From positions 372,001 to 436,000 of the forward strand of contig RCTD01000003.1 of assembly GCA_014898415.1 (NCBI GenBank): DNA of 64,000 nucleotides. The letters run 5' to 3'. Numbering within the stretch: the first letter of the stretch is position 1; each line of letters starts with the position of its first letter. A program made the translations under genes and the position numbers. The stretch comes from Stromatinia cepivora. Taxonomy: Eukaryota; Ascomycota; Leotiomycetes; Helotiales; Sclerotiniaceae. Shown in pieces: positions 49,165-63,023 of this stretch. Below the pieces are notes generated by a model, which ran no database searches, was not told the origin of the DNA, and saw nothing but the letters and a program-made list of their open reading frames with translations.

Positions 49165-49348
49165 CAAGTGCCAGGAACCGAGAGCGCATTGACGAAATGA
49201 GGTTGACAGGGGCATTCTACCTTTGGTTCCGTCTGTATCAATCCTTGACTCTAGAATGGTCAAATTTTAACGAAACTCTTAAAAATAACCTTTTTCTATT
49301 AAAACCATTAAATAAAGAATCCTTTGAAAACCAATTTACTTTATATAT
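49165..49348. other. Non-repetitive filler at the gypsy-B/gypsy-A junction
   Basis: Between the end of gypsy-B homology and the start of gypsy-A homology. 49165-49260 has normal GC content (GTGCCAGGAACCGAGAGCGC) and matches neither element's other copy. 49260-49348 is AT-rich. Translation (GAFYLWFRLYQSLTLEWSNF) is open but unrecognised. It could be gag sequence of a less-mutated relative, or host DNA captured at a break. Confidence 0.5.
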
Positions 49349-52300
49349 CCCTTTGTAATCTATTAGTATTATATAAATAATATTCTATTCGATTATCTAG
49401 ATATTTTTTGTACAGTATACCTCAACGATATTCTAATTTATTCCGAAAACAAAGAAGAGTACCAAATTTATATTAAGCTAATTCTCGAATAATTAAAAGT
49501 TATTGATTTACAAACGGATCTCAAGAAATATGAATTCAATATTATATATACTAAGTACTTGGACTTTATTATCTCTATTAAAGGAATAGAGATGAACCCT
49601 GAAAAGATTAAGGTAATTGAGAATTGGACCTTTCCGATAACAATGAAAGGGATTTAATTATTTTTCGATTTCTGCAATTTTTATTGATAGTTTATTAAGG
49701 ATTATAATATAATAACGAAATCTTTCAATGAATTTATTAAAGTAAACGTTAAGTTCGTATTCGACAAAGTATATCAAAATATATTCAATATCTTGAAGAA
49801 AAAGCTTATTTCCGCTCCGCTTTTGTAATACTATAATTACCGATTTTTTTGTATACTCAAAATAAATATATCTAATAAAATAATTGCTAGTATATTATTA
49901 CAATAGTATAGCGAAGATTGGTTTTCCATAATTTATTTCTTTAAGATTATAATTGTTGCTGAATTAAACTACAAAGTTTATAACAAGGAAATGCTATTAA
50001 TTATTCGATCTCTTAATCATTAGAAAATAGAACTCGCCGGTTTATTATATAAAATCAAGATTTATATCGATTATAAGACCCTCGAATATTTTATAACTAC
50101 CAAAACTCTTAATATTCGATAAACTTGTTAAATAGAAATTCTAATCAATTATAATTTCATCATTATATATCGCCTTAGAAAAAATAATTCTTTTGCCGAT
50201 ATTTTAACCTATCGAATCAACGAATTGGATTTCCAGAATTATACCAAAAAAAAGAATCGCCTCCAATAATTTATTAAAGATAACCAAATTGATATCGAAA
50301 TTATAAAAGAAGCTTTACAAAAGTATTATTCAGATAAAACAGCAATTATTAATATCGATTTAAATGAAATTGCTTTTCGATTCAATCTAATTAACTATAT
50401 CATCAAAGCAAATAAAACTATAAATAATTTGCTAATATTTAGAATATAAATTACCCAAAATTATAAGTATATATTATTCCAAAATGATCTTTTGTTTTAT
50501 AATGATCACCTAATAATATTCGATATCGATAATCTTCGAATTTATTTGATTTATGAAATCCATAATTCCATTTCCATTATTCATTTTGGTATAAACAAAA
50601 CCTATCTTTTATTATCTCAATAATATTACTAATCCAGAATATATAATATCATAACCAGATATATATATAATTGTCACACCTGCAAATATAGTTCCATTTT
50701 ATATAATCGTATCCCTAATTTATTGTATCCATTTCCGATTCTTAATCGAATATAATAATATATTATTATAGATTATTACAACTTTAATAAAGATAAATAC
50801 AGATATAATAATATTTTAATTATTATTGATTAATTAACAAAACAAACTATTTCTATATCTTATTATAAATTAATCGATACTCAAGTTCAAATATAACTAT
50901 ATCTTTATTATATATATCGATATTATAATCCTTTTAATATTATAATATCGAATTACAATCTTCAATTCATATCACAATTCTAAAAGGAATTCAACCAAAT
51001 CCTAAAAACCAATCTCAAATTATTTATTGTTTATTATCTTCAAACTAATAATCAAATTAAGATTTATAATTAGTATCTTCAATAGCAATTAAAATCGTTT
51101 ATTAATTATTATCAAAACAATTAATCAGAATTCCTATTTATAATAGATTATATATAATTTATTCTTTTATATGATTCCTTAGGAGGGTTTATATTCTATG
51201 AAACTTTATACGAGTATATATCGAAATGTATATAGGAATGAAAGAAAGATGTTAATAAGTCAATAGATGATATGAATATGTATAATATCTGTATATATAT
51301 AGAATGCAATAGATTAGTTTTTGTATAAACAAAAAAAAATTTATTATATATCTAAACCAAAATATCGAAATTTACAAATATTCATCGATATAAGATCGAT
51401 TTCGATATCGAAGATTATATATAATTCAATATAAAGAATTACTTTACCTAAAGATTATTTAAGAAATTGGATTTCTCGATTTAAAAAAGATTCAAGATCA
51501 TTAATCGATTTGGAAGCTTTTTCAAATTCGAATTCCTAATTATAATGAAAATTCATTCTGTTTTCTTTTCAGATCGATTATACAAGGTATATAACGATCT
51601 TTTTTTTGATCAGATATTCGAATTATTTCTGTTTATTAATATAATTAATAATTCGGAATAGAAAATAGAAAAGATTCTAATAATAAAGAAAACACGAAAA
51701 ACTCTATTATATAGAGTTTCGTGATTTAATAGTGATATCAATCTTATTTAGTATCCTGCTTCCGATCTTAAAACATCATTGTACCTTTTGTACGATTTTC
51801 ATTTGGCAAATCCAACATTGTTTAGTCCTTTTAATTGATTAATTGATTAAATAAAGTTTTATAAGAATAAAGAAAATTATTATAATCATATAGATGACGA
51901 TTTATTTATAAAATCAGGAAAAAGAAAAGTATTCTTTAATTCAGCAGATTAAATGTTATGATTTTATAATGATATATATATATATAATCACGAAAAAATC
52001 GAAAATCTATATAAATTCGAAGGAATTTGATTGTATATATATATGGCCCGAGTTTTATATAACAGACGAACTGTTACCACCAAGACAATACAAAAGCAAT
52101 ATATTTCAAAAACTTATATCTATAATTATTTCAAAAATCATACAAAAAGAAAGCTTGAATATAGTAAAAACGAAATATAACATTATTTTTATCGATTTCG
52201 TTCAATTTGATTGATTTAATTAATTTGATTGATTAATTTGATCGATTTCGGAATTGATTATATTAATCATCCATCATTATTATATTATAATTCAATTTCC

Positions 52301-52869
52301 TTCTCTTTTTTATTTGAAATTTTTTCCTTTTAGAAATTCCCCAAATCAAGGAGAATATGAATTAATATTAATTTAATCAATTGATAAACGATTTAATCGA
52401 TTTGATTAATTCATTTATCATTTTGATCAATTTGATTAATTTCCAGTAAATTGATCAAATCAATTAAAATGATTAATCTAATTGATTTAGAGTTCATAAA
52501 CCTTTACAAAATCTAATTTCCGATGGAATAACAATGGAACAGAGAAATGAAATGTTTGAAAATGAGTTTTTCTAAAGGGAAGAGTAATATCACGAATCAT
52601 GAATTATAGGAGATTAATTATATGATACCCCTTATCTCTTATATCAATTTATGAGCTGATTATCTATATATATACATTATAAATCATACAATTTAATATA
52701 ATAAAATAATAACCCTAATAATATATACGTACAATTTTACAGTTTACAAATAGATATTTGTGTATATATATTTAATCGCTCCTTACAAGCTATAATTCTT
52801 CAATTGTAGATTCTAAGGAATATAATTGACCCTGTTTATTCAGCTCTACTACGGCTCTTGTGCGTCACA
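49349..52869 (+). mobile_element. Gypsy-A 3' fragment, copy 2
   Basis: Colinear with about 35405-38942 of the complete copy, starting abruptly inside RT (TAATCTATTAGTATTATATA) and ending with a full 3' LTR. It contains the RT active-site region, RNase H, integrase, chromodomain exit (near 51790-51850) and the TTGATCAA repeat. All are more heavily mutated than in copy 1. No TSD, because the 5' half is missing. Confidence 0.93.
52588..52869 (+). repeat. 3' LTR of gypsy-A, copy 2
   Basis: 282 bp, from TATCACGAATCATG to GTGCGTCACA, matching 38661-38942. Confidence 0.93.
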
Positions 52870-52912
52870 ATTAATAATTTTTTAATAAGAATTATTAAAA
52901 ATAAAATACAAA

Positions 52913-53106
<194 letters not shown>

Positions 53107-53289
53107 TAAATCAATTAATTATTTTAAATAAAAATAAATAATAAAGCATCTTACTTATAGATTATCTCTCTCTCTCTTCCTTATAAAAGTCTAATATTTG
53201 AGAACGTATAATAAATCTAGTACTTTTTATTCAAATATATATAAACTTTTATCTCTTTTCAAAAATAATCATTTATTAATATATTTATA

Positions 53290-55140
53290 ACGTGGTTTAT
53301 CACCGGGTCGCCAATATCATTGGGTCGCCACTTTTTATATTATTCAATTACTTTAAATCTATATTATTCAATAATAATTGAATCAATTGATTAAAACTAT
53401 TAAGAATCTAATAATCTAAGATCTATTATATTATTTTGATAAATTCTTATATTATATTCTATTTTTCTGTATTTATTATAATATTGATTAAAAGATACTT
53501 TTTTATTAGAATTCCTTTCTTTTTGATATTTATTATATTGAATTTGAATATCAATTTCTTATTAAGATAATATATCAAAAGTTTCTTATTCAATGAATAC
53601 TTTTTCTTAATATAATTGAATTTTTTTTATATATCGATATTTGCTTAATATTTCATTTGTTATTCGAAATATATAATTCTTTATACTTAAAAGTATATTC
53701 TTATAAATTAATCTTTTTGTATCCTTAATTAGAATTAATATAATTTCGAATATAGATATAAAGGAGTTTAATTGATAATGAATTATTCGAGATTTAATTA
53801 ATATTGATTAAGAAAAAGTTTTTATTAGATTGTAAAAGATTTCAGAGATTTATTGATTTAAATCGAAAAAAGGAAGGGTAGATATACGAATTCGAATATC
53901 TAATTTCGAAAGTATAGTTTTAGAATTAAATAAGATTAAATTTGTTTTTCGAAATCCTACTTTTATATTCTAAAAAGTAATTGATTTTTTGTATATAATT
54001 TTAAAAACTATAAAGAATTCAATTTTCGAAATATACTTGATATATGCTTTAATAAATCCATTAATTTGATTATTATATAAATGTTTTAGATTATCAAAAT
54101 AGTTAATATCAAATAATTGAATTAAATGATTTGAATATAATAATAAATATAAATATATAATATCATTCTTTTTGTAATATATTTAAAAAACTATTGATTT
54201 ATAATTTTTATATTCATTTAATATCAATATTCGATATTTACCCTTTCTTCGATTCTTAGTATATTTATCGAAATATTTTAATCATTTTAAATCTATTTTA
54301 TTATTTGTTCATTTATTAGATATAAATTTAATAACTTATTCCATAAAAAGATTCGTTTCGATGTATTAATTGAAAAGATGAATTTATTTTTGAATTACTA
54401 GAAATAAAGGAATAGTTTTATTTTTTTTATTTCCGTATATTATTATTATAATTTATTCTCGATTATTTAATTATACTGATTTACTTCTATTATATCTTTC
54501 GATATTAATAACAATTATTACTATATATATAATCCTCATTATAAAGTCTATTTCATCGAAATTATAGAAATCGCTATTCAAAATATTGTATTTCGTTTGT
54601 ATATTCATAATTAATCAAAATCACTCTTCAATGAATTTAGAATCTTTATAAAAAACTCTTTGAAAATTATAAATACAATTAAAACACATCTTTAATTCGA
54701 TTCAATATTTTACAAATCAATATATTTAGAGTTTTCCAATATATTTCGCATTTTTTGATTCAAGAATATAATTTATTATATCTTCTATATTTTTCAATTT
54801 AGATGAAAATTTTTTTGAATCTATATCAAATATATATTGAACAATTATCTTTTCTTTTAATTCTATAATTTTATAATTATTCGTTTGAATCTCTATTTGA
54901 TTATTTCGATTATTGATTCTATTATATAATATAGATCGAAGCATTATATAGAGTTTTGTAGTTTTAGTAATTGATAGATTTTTAGATTTATAAATAACTT
55001 TAATAACTAAGATGATTCGGACTTCTTTTGATAATATTTCCATAATAATTCGTTGAAATATTGCATGTTGAAATTGAGGTGATTGAATAGTATAAAAAAT
55101 GGCGACCCGGTGATATTGGCGACCCGGTGATAAACCATGT
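53290..55140 (-). mobile_element. Fot1/pogo DNA transposon, family 1, copy 2 (1851 bp, minus)
   Basis: Exactly as long as copy 1 at 18241-20091. The TSD is TA at 53288-53289 and 55141-55142. Termini ACGTGGTTTATCACCGGG and CCCGGTGATAAACCATGT, each with two iterons. Transposase on the minus strand. Confidence 0.93.
53760..55043 (-). pseudogene. Fot1-type transposase relic, copy 2
   Basis: The N-terminal 105 residues are open (54726-55043, MEILSKEVRI, with ELKEKIIVQYI in the CENP-B-like region) and end at the same place as in copy 1. The rest continues with stops. Remains of the DDE blocks lie near 54550 (NFDEI) and 54180-54240. Inactive. Confidence 0.85.
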
Positions 55141-55142
55141 TA

Positions 55143-55668
55143 ACTATTTATTAAAACTTATAAAAATCTATATTAATAAATAAACCAAGTTTAATACAAA
55201 ATACAAAATACAAAACATTATCTTCTAAAACCCATTTCACTAGAAAAAAATTATCTTTTTCATTATCTAGATATTATTCATAGGTAATTCATCTTCATAT
55301 AGTATCATATCATAATTAATAATTACCTAGGTATCTATCTATCTATCTAATATTTACCAATCAACCCACCCAATCAAATTAAGATCTTAATACATACAAG
55401 TTACAAATTTTCCACCCACCCTCCCACTCAATCATCCATCTATCTCCAAACCACCAACATCAACCCAATCATCTCATCTCATCTCATCCGAAAAAAAAAG
55501 CAGAAATAAAATAAAATCCAAAATGAAGAAATCCCATCTTAATCCACTCAACAAATCCCAATTCTAGAAATACTAAAACCAAAAAAAAAACCCAAAACCC
55601 TAAAAGTGGATTTCCGTTTCCCAGTCCACCGATCAAAGATTAAAAAACATCAAATATTAAATATCATA
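55143..55668. other. Host spacer between two Fot1 copies
   Basis: Not RIP-like: C-rich plus strand (CCACCCACCCTCCCACTC), an (ATCT)n run at 55330-55348 and a (CTCAT)n run near 55470. No coding seen. Confidence 0.75.
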
Positions 55669-56628
55669 TAATATGGTTTATCACCGGGTCGCCAATATCA
55701 CCGGGTCGCCACTTTTTATACTATTCAATCATTTTAAATCTATATTATTCAACAATAATTAAATCAATTGATTAAAACTATTAAGAATCTAATAATCTAG
55801 AATCTATTATATTGTTTTGACAAATTTTTGTATTATATCCTGTTTTTCTGTATTTATTATAGTATTGATTAAAAAATACTTCTCTATTAGAATTCCCCTT
55901 TTTTTGATATTCATTACATTGAATCTGAATATCAATTTTTTGCTGAAATAATATATTAAAAGTTTTTTGTTCAATAAATATTCCTTTTTAATATAATTGA
56001 GTTTTTTTTGTATATCGATATTTACTTAATACTTCATTTGCTATCCGAAGTATATAATTCTTTATATTTAAAAGTGTATTCTTATAAGCTAATCTCTTTG
56101 TATTTTTAATTAAAACTAATATAGTTTTGAATATAAATATAAAAGAGTTTAATTGATAATAAATTATTCGAAATTTAATTAATATTGATTGAAAAAGAGC
56201 TTTTATTGGATTACAAAAGGTTTGAAAGATTTATTGATCTAAATCGAAAGAAGGGGGAGTAGATATATGAATTCGAATATTTAATTTCGAGAATATAACT
56301 TCAAGATTAAATAGGATTAAATCTGTTTTTCAAAATCCTGTTTTCATATTCTGAAAAATGATTGATTTTTCGTATATAGTTTTAAAAGTTATAAAGAATT
56401 CAACTTTCGAAATATACTTGATATATACTTTAATAAATCTATTAATTTGATTATCATATAAATATTTCAAATTACCAAAATAATCAACATCAAATGACTA
56501 AATTAAATGATTTGAATATAATAATAAATATAAATATATAATATCGTTCTTTTTGTAATATACTTGAAAAACTATTGATTTATAATTTTCATATCCATTT
56601 AACATCAATATTCGATATTTGCCCTTTC

Positions 56629-56794
56629 TGTTGGAAATAAGGCCATCATAGGATTAGAATTGAGGTCACGTAATTACAATAATGCACAGATCATATTTGG
56701 GGATAACCTCAATTCTACTCCTACTAGAATTATAGATCCTTAGTTCAATTTATATAATCAATAATACTACTATTTTCTGTATTAAAAATTAATA
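56629..56794 (+). repeat. 5' LTR of Copia copy 3
   Basis: 166 bp, starting TGTTGGAAATAAGGCC. Confidence 0.92.
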
Positions 56795-56849
56795 AATTAT
56801 AAGATTCAATTGTATAATAGTAATTAGAAAGCAAAGCAAATCGAGAAAG

Positions 56850-59800
56850 GATTAATATAATTAGTAAAAATAAAACAAAATGAAAATCAAAGTTTTTATA
56901 TAATACCACCAAAGTAGAATTGAAATACAATAATATAATTTATAATTTATAATATTACAAACCAAAACGAAAAACAGTTTATACAATACTGATACAAAAT
57001 TATAGCAAAAACGAAAAGCAAATTCATATAATTATAAAAAAATATATTACAATACAATTTTACAAATTTTCTTATTGTTTTATTTTTATATTTCTTTATT
57101 ATCTCAAACTTATTTATTATACATTTTTTAAAATTATTTTAAAAATCTAAAGACTATCTTCGATACCCATTAAACAACAAAAAATCTTCACAATATTAAA
57201 ATCAAACAATCCTTCGAAATTCAATCAAAATAACTATAAACGATAATTCAGATAAATGAAGATACAATTGAAAAAGAAAAAATAATTTTATACAATTAAT
57301 CAAACATTAAACAAATATATATAAATTGTAGAACCCAATACAATATCTATCTACGAAATTAATAATTGTATATATTACAATATTGAATTGAAATCAAAAT
57401 ATTTAAAAAATAAAGTAAATACATTATTATATATTTATACAACATTTAATAATAACAATGAAACTTTTACCAACGAATATTCAACAATATATATACTCTA
57501 AAGATATTTTAAATCAAAATATATCAAAGTTAATATAATCACAATCAATATATATATAACGATAATCCAAAACTTCAAATTCCAATTCAATATTTATCCC
57601 GATATAATTATTATCGAAATCTAAAACAAACTAAAAGAATATAAAAGGAAATTAGAAATTACAAACGAAAGTTATCAATCAATATATCAAAATACTATTT
57701 TGTTTTTAATTTTAATATATAATCTTCCAATTGATTATCAAAAAATAATGAATATATTGGATATCCAAATCAATTTTAATATCGATAATAAGATCAAGTA
57801 TTTATAAATTAAGGAATTTCATTTTAAGAATAAATCAAAATTAATACAAATTGCAAAAAGATCTAGATATATTTCTTGATATTAAAAATCAGATTTCAAA
57901 ATCCTAAATAATATTTGTGATCTATATCAAAAAGAAAATCATTATATATAAGATTATTTATATTTAATATAAACCAGCAAACTCCTTTATAATTATTTTT
58001 ATTACTAAAAAAGAAAAGGATTATCAAATTCGAAGAAAATCTATTTCAATAAAAAAGATCAAATACACCCTATTAACAATATCTCTAAATCAGATTCCGA
58101 TATTAAGGATATAATAAAGAAAGATTGCAATTTGATAAAAAAAACTATTAATAAAACTTCCTTTAACAAATAATATATTAATACAAATACTCTTTTATAT
58201 ATATCTAATCAATCTTCATTATTCAGATCAATAGAATCTATTATTAAATAAAAAATAAAGATTAATAAAGGAATAATATATTATTGTTATTAGAATTTAA
58301 TAGATATAATATACAAAAATGATTCTAAGATACTATTTTCAAATATATTATATATATTAAGGCTAAAAGTAAACTTGCTATTAGAAAAAAGAATCTACAA
58401 AATAAAATTACAAAGGGAATTCAATTTTTATTATATATATTTCAAAAAGGACAATAAGAAAATCATCTATATTAGAATACAAAACAAAATATATATGATT
58501 TCATATATAACCAAAAAATATAAGGATATAGCTTTCTATTCTAATATATATTAAAATAATCAAAAAAAAGTTTTTTCTTTAAAAATAATTGATAACACCA
58601 AAAATATCGATAACGAATTAACATTTAAAAAGAAAAAAAGATACTTATTATAATATCAAAGATTCAATCATCTAAATCCAAACAAAATCAAGAATCTATA
58701 TAAAATATTCAATATAATTAAATCAATAAAAATCCCAACTGAATTAGATATTTACAAAATATATATACTCATTAAAATAACCAATTATATTTCGAAACAA
58801 TTGAATCTATACAAATCAAAGAAACTCGAATTTATATATTTCGATATTACAAAACCATTCCTAAAATCGATTCAAAGGAATCGTTATTTTATATTGATCA
58901 TTAACAATTGTACAAAAATAAATTGGATTATATTATTTAAACAAAAAGATAATACAATTCAAATATTGAAAACTTGAAAAAAGGAAATAGAATTAACTAT
59001 TAAAGAAAAAATCATTACAATTAAAATTAACAATACATTAGAACTTCTATAAACTATTCATAAATAATCATTAAATATATAATCCGAAATTATAATAATT
59101 GCTTCCTTACATCAAAACAAATCTACAAAACAAAATATAAGGATTATAAAAACAGATATAAAAACAATACTAAAAAAAACTAAATTATCATTAGAATTTT
59201 GAAACAAAGCTATAAAACATAATACTTATATCAAAAATCATACTAATATTGATCCTGATATAAACAAAATAAATCAATCCCCTACAAAAGCTTTTACAAA
59301 TATAATACCAAATATAAAGATATACAAAATCTAGGAAAACAAATATTACATTTATATCAATCCCAAAACTATTCCGAAAAAACAAAAACACAACAAATTA
59401 CAGAACACTTCGAGAATCGATATATTCCTAAAATACTCAAAAGTTATGAACAAATATATCAAAATATATTCTCCAAAATTAGATTATATATTTCGATTAA
59501 ACAAAATAATCATAAATGAATCTCATCGAAAAAAAGATTTGAATCTTAAATTAAGAAATTATAAATCAAATCTACAAAAAACAAAAAATATAAAACTAAA
59601 TCGAAAACCTTATAATAAATTAACAACAAACAAAACACCTTCTTTATCCTCAATATCAAATACAATATCTATATCACCTTCATTCCAAATATTCTCTTCA
59701 ACAAATATTATACCAAATTCAATGATTATACCAAACACCTTAATTATCAAATTGAAATCAAATAAATTAAATACATCAATACTAACATACAATAAAAATA

Positions 59801-61930
59801 AAGATAACAATATCCAAAAAACAAATCAAAAATCTTTTTCCAAAAATATTTTAAATATCGAATCTATTATTTCAAAAGATCCAATCCAAAAATCAATTTC
59901 TACAAACTCTGAATCTATACCAAAAGCAAAATTTAAAACCATCTTAAATTTTGCTAACAAATCTATTTCAACAAAATCAAAAAACAAAATAAATTCATAA
60001 TTATCTGAAATCAAATAAAAAGATAAAATAAACCTTAAAAACGAACCTCCAAAATATTTAATACAAAAACAAAAAAGAAATATAAAACAAAATCCTAAAA
60101 AAGAATAGAAAAACAAGATTATAAAAACATTAATTACGATATCTATACAAACCAAAATTCAAGAAAATATAAAATATATTATAATTACAATCCCAATTAT
60201 TTACAAAATAAACTTTTATATCAAAAACAAAATCATTTCAGATTTCATAATTTCATTAATAGATACAAACAATATAAAAAATATAATATATCTAACTAAA
60301 AAAGTTCTGAAAATCAAAATACCAAGAATTTATAAAAAAACAATATCGAATCAAAAACATTTTAAAAAATAGAAAAAAGCTATTCAAAAGAAAATCATAT
60401 CTTTGATTCAAAATAATATTTAAAAAGAATATATACTCCTTAAAAAAAATAATCTGATTTTAATGAAATAGATATTTACAATTAAAACCAAAAATAACAA
60501 AATAAAACAATTCAAAACAAAATTAATAATTCAAAGGTTCAATCAAATACTAAAAAAGAATTACAACAAAATATTTATATTAACAATAAAATTAAATATA
60601 CTCAAACTATTCCTAACTATCATTGCAAAAGAAAATTTAGAATATTCACATTTCGATATCAAAAACGCCTTTACCGAATTACATTTGAAAAAAAAGATCT
60701 ACCTCAAACCACTCCAAAATATCAAAATCAAAAAGGGATATATACTATAAGCCCTACAAAACCTATATAATTTAAAATAAATTAAAAAAAATTAAAATTT
60801 ACTATTAAAGAAAAAACTTTTAAACATAAATTTTATACAAAGTTTAACAAATCTATATCTATATACATCCAAAAACTATAATATAATATTACTAATATAT
60901 ATCAACGATATCATTATTATATCACATACATCATTACAAATCATTTAATTCGATAAAAAGTTATCGATTTGTTTTAACATTAAGAATTTAAAGGAGATTA
61001 ATAAAATCCTAAATATTAAAATCATTTATAATAAAAAAACATATATATTAACTATAAATCAAAAAGAATATCTCAATATTATACTAACCAAATACAGTAT
61101 TACATATAGATAATATCAAACCAAGAAATTGTTAATAATAGATTATACCCATCTCTAATTAATAACCAATAACAATAAACTAATAAATATAAATGAATAT
61201 TAATAACAAATAGAAAATATAATTCATTTAATAATATATACTCGATTAGATATAGCATTTTCAATTAAAAGACTTTCACAATTTATAACAAAACCAATAA
61301 AATATTATACTATAATTTTGAAGAATTTGATGTGATATCTACAATCAACAATCAAACAGAAACTATAGTTCGGATTAAAAAGAATATAATCTGATATTTA
61401 CAAAGAATACAATATGTCTAATAATATAATAAAGGTATATACAAATACAAATTGGATTAATAATAAATATAACCAAAAAAGTATTTCAAAGGGAATTGTA
61501 ATATTCTACAAAGGCTCTATATCGTAGATTAACAAAAAACAAGTATTTATGACTACCTTTAATACAAAATCAGAATATATTATAATAACAATATTCATCA
61601 AACAAAAAAGATAAATTATATAAATACTCAAAGATCTATTCAAATTAAATTATATTGAAAAAAACAAAGATACAATTCAAATACTTAATAACAATCAAAA
61701 CACTTTAACTTTAATTAAAAACCCACATTTATATAAACAATCCAAATATATAAATATCAATTATTATTTCATTAAAGATTTAACAAAAAAGAAGAAAATC
61801 GCCACTAATTATATCAATATATATAATATAATTATCAACGGAATAACAAAGCTTTATACAAGGATTGCTTTCAAAAGATTCAAGAAAATATTAGAATTAA
61901 TAGCTTAAAAGGATCGAATAGGATATCCTC
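56850..61930 (+). pseudogene. Copia gag-pol relic, copy 3
   Basis: Integrase core at about 58826-58960: LEFIYFDITKPFLKSIQRNRYFILII, then NWIILFKQKD. An open 184-residue stretch at 59446-60000 covers the linker between integrase and RT; it is rich in Lys, Asn and Ser. The RT active site is YIND at 60898-60909, one aspartate lost by a G-to-A change. Not functional. Confidence 0.86.
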
Positions 61931-61940
61931 AATAAAAGAA

Positions 61941-62106
61941 TATTAAAAATAAGGCCATTATAGGATTAAAATTGAAATCATATAATCACAATAATATACA
62001 AACCATATTTAAGGATAACTTCAATTCTACTCCTACTAGAATTATAGATCCTTAATTCAATCTATATAATCAACAATACTACTACTTCCTGCACCAAAAG
62101 TTAATA
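61941..62106 (+). repeat. 3' LTR of Copia copy 3
   Basis: 166 bp, preceded by the RIP-altered purine run AATAAAAGAA. Confidence 0.92.
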
Positions 62107-62904
62107 CTTTCTTCGATTCTTAATATACTTATCGAAGTATTTCAACTATTCTAAATCTATCTTATTATTTGTTCATTTATTAGATATAAATTTAATAATC
62201 TATTCTACAAAAAAATTCGTTTCGATATACCAATTAAAGAAATGAACTTATCCTTAAACTATTAGAAATAAGGGAATAATTTCATCCTTTCTATTTCTAT
62301 ATATTATTACTATAACCCATTCTCGATTACCTAATTATATTGATTTATTTCTGCTATATCTTTCGATACTAATAATAACCATTACTATATATATAATCCC
62401 TATCATAAAATCTATTTCGTCGAAATTATAGAAATCGTTATTCAAAATACTATATTTCGTTCGTATATTTGCAATCAATCGAAATCATTCTTCAATAAAC
62501 TTAGGATCTTCACAAAAAGCTTTTTGAAAATCATAAATACAATTAAAATACATTTTTAATTCGATTCGATATTTTACAAATCAATACATTTAGAACTTCC
62601 TAATACATTTCGCATTTTTCAATTCAAAAATATAATTCATTATATTTTCCATATTCTTCAATTTAAATAGAAATCCTTTTGAATCTATATCAAATATATA
62701 TTGAATAATCATTTCTTCTTCTAATTCTGTAATCTTATAATTATTCGTTCGAATCTCTATTTAATTATTTCGATTATTGATTCTATTATATAATATAGAT
62801 CAAAGCATTATATAGAATTTTATAACTTTAATAATTAATAGATTTTTAGATTTACAAATAGTTTCAATAATTAAGATGATTTGGGCTTCTTTTGATAATA
62901 TTTC
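62107..62904 (-). pseudogene. Fot1-type transposase relic, copy 3 (N-terminal part)
   Basis: Minus-strand reading starts at about 62904 (MEILSKEAQI) and resembles the other copies through the CENP-B-like region, with more stops. The remainder lies beyond the Copia insertion, on 55900-56623. The Copia entered the catalytic half, just upstream of the LNKHKSH-type block. Confidence 0.8.
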
Positions 62905-62963
62905 CATAATAATTCGTTGAAATATCGTATGTTGAAATTGAGGTAATTGAATAGTATAAAAAA

Positions 62964-63021
62964 TGGCGACCCGGTGATATTGGCGACCCGGTGATATTGG
63001 CGACCCGGTGATAAACCACGT
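62964..63021 (-). repeat. Fot1 terminus with three 17-bp iterons
   Basis: Iterons of GGCGACCCGGTG with ATAT spacers at 62964-62976 (13 bp core), 62977-62993 and 62994-63010, then the outer ATAAACCACGT. The other termini of this family have two. Confidence 0.95.
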
Positions 63022-63023
63022 TA

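Larger units (their letters stand above)
56629..62106 (+). mobile_element. Copia LTR retrotransposon, copy 3 (full length)
   Basis: 5478 bp with 166-bp LTRs. The TSD is CTTTC at 56624-56628 and 62107-62111. The empty site is visible in the Fot1 copy at 54240, where GATATTTACCCTTTCTTCG is uninterrupted. Starts TGTTGG and ends TTAATA (TTAACA after RIP). Confidence 0.95.
55671..63021 (-). mobile_element. Fot1/pogo DNA transposon, family 1, copy 3, split by Copia copy 3
   Basis: Left end ATATGGTTTATCACC (ACGTGG after RIP), right end GGTGATAAACCACGT. The TSD is TA at 55669-55670 and 63022-63023. After removing the Copia (5478 bp) and one TSD the element is 1868 bp, exactly 17 bp longer than copies 1 and 2. 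The right terminus carries a third 17-bp iteron, which accounts for the difference. Confidence 0.93.
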
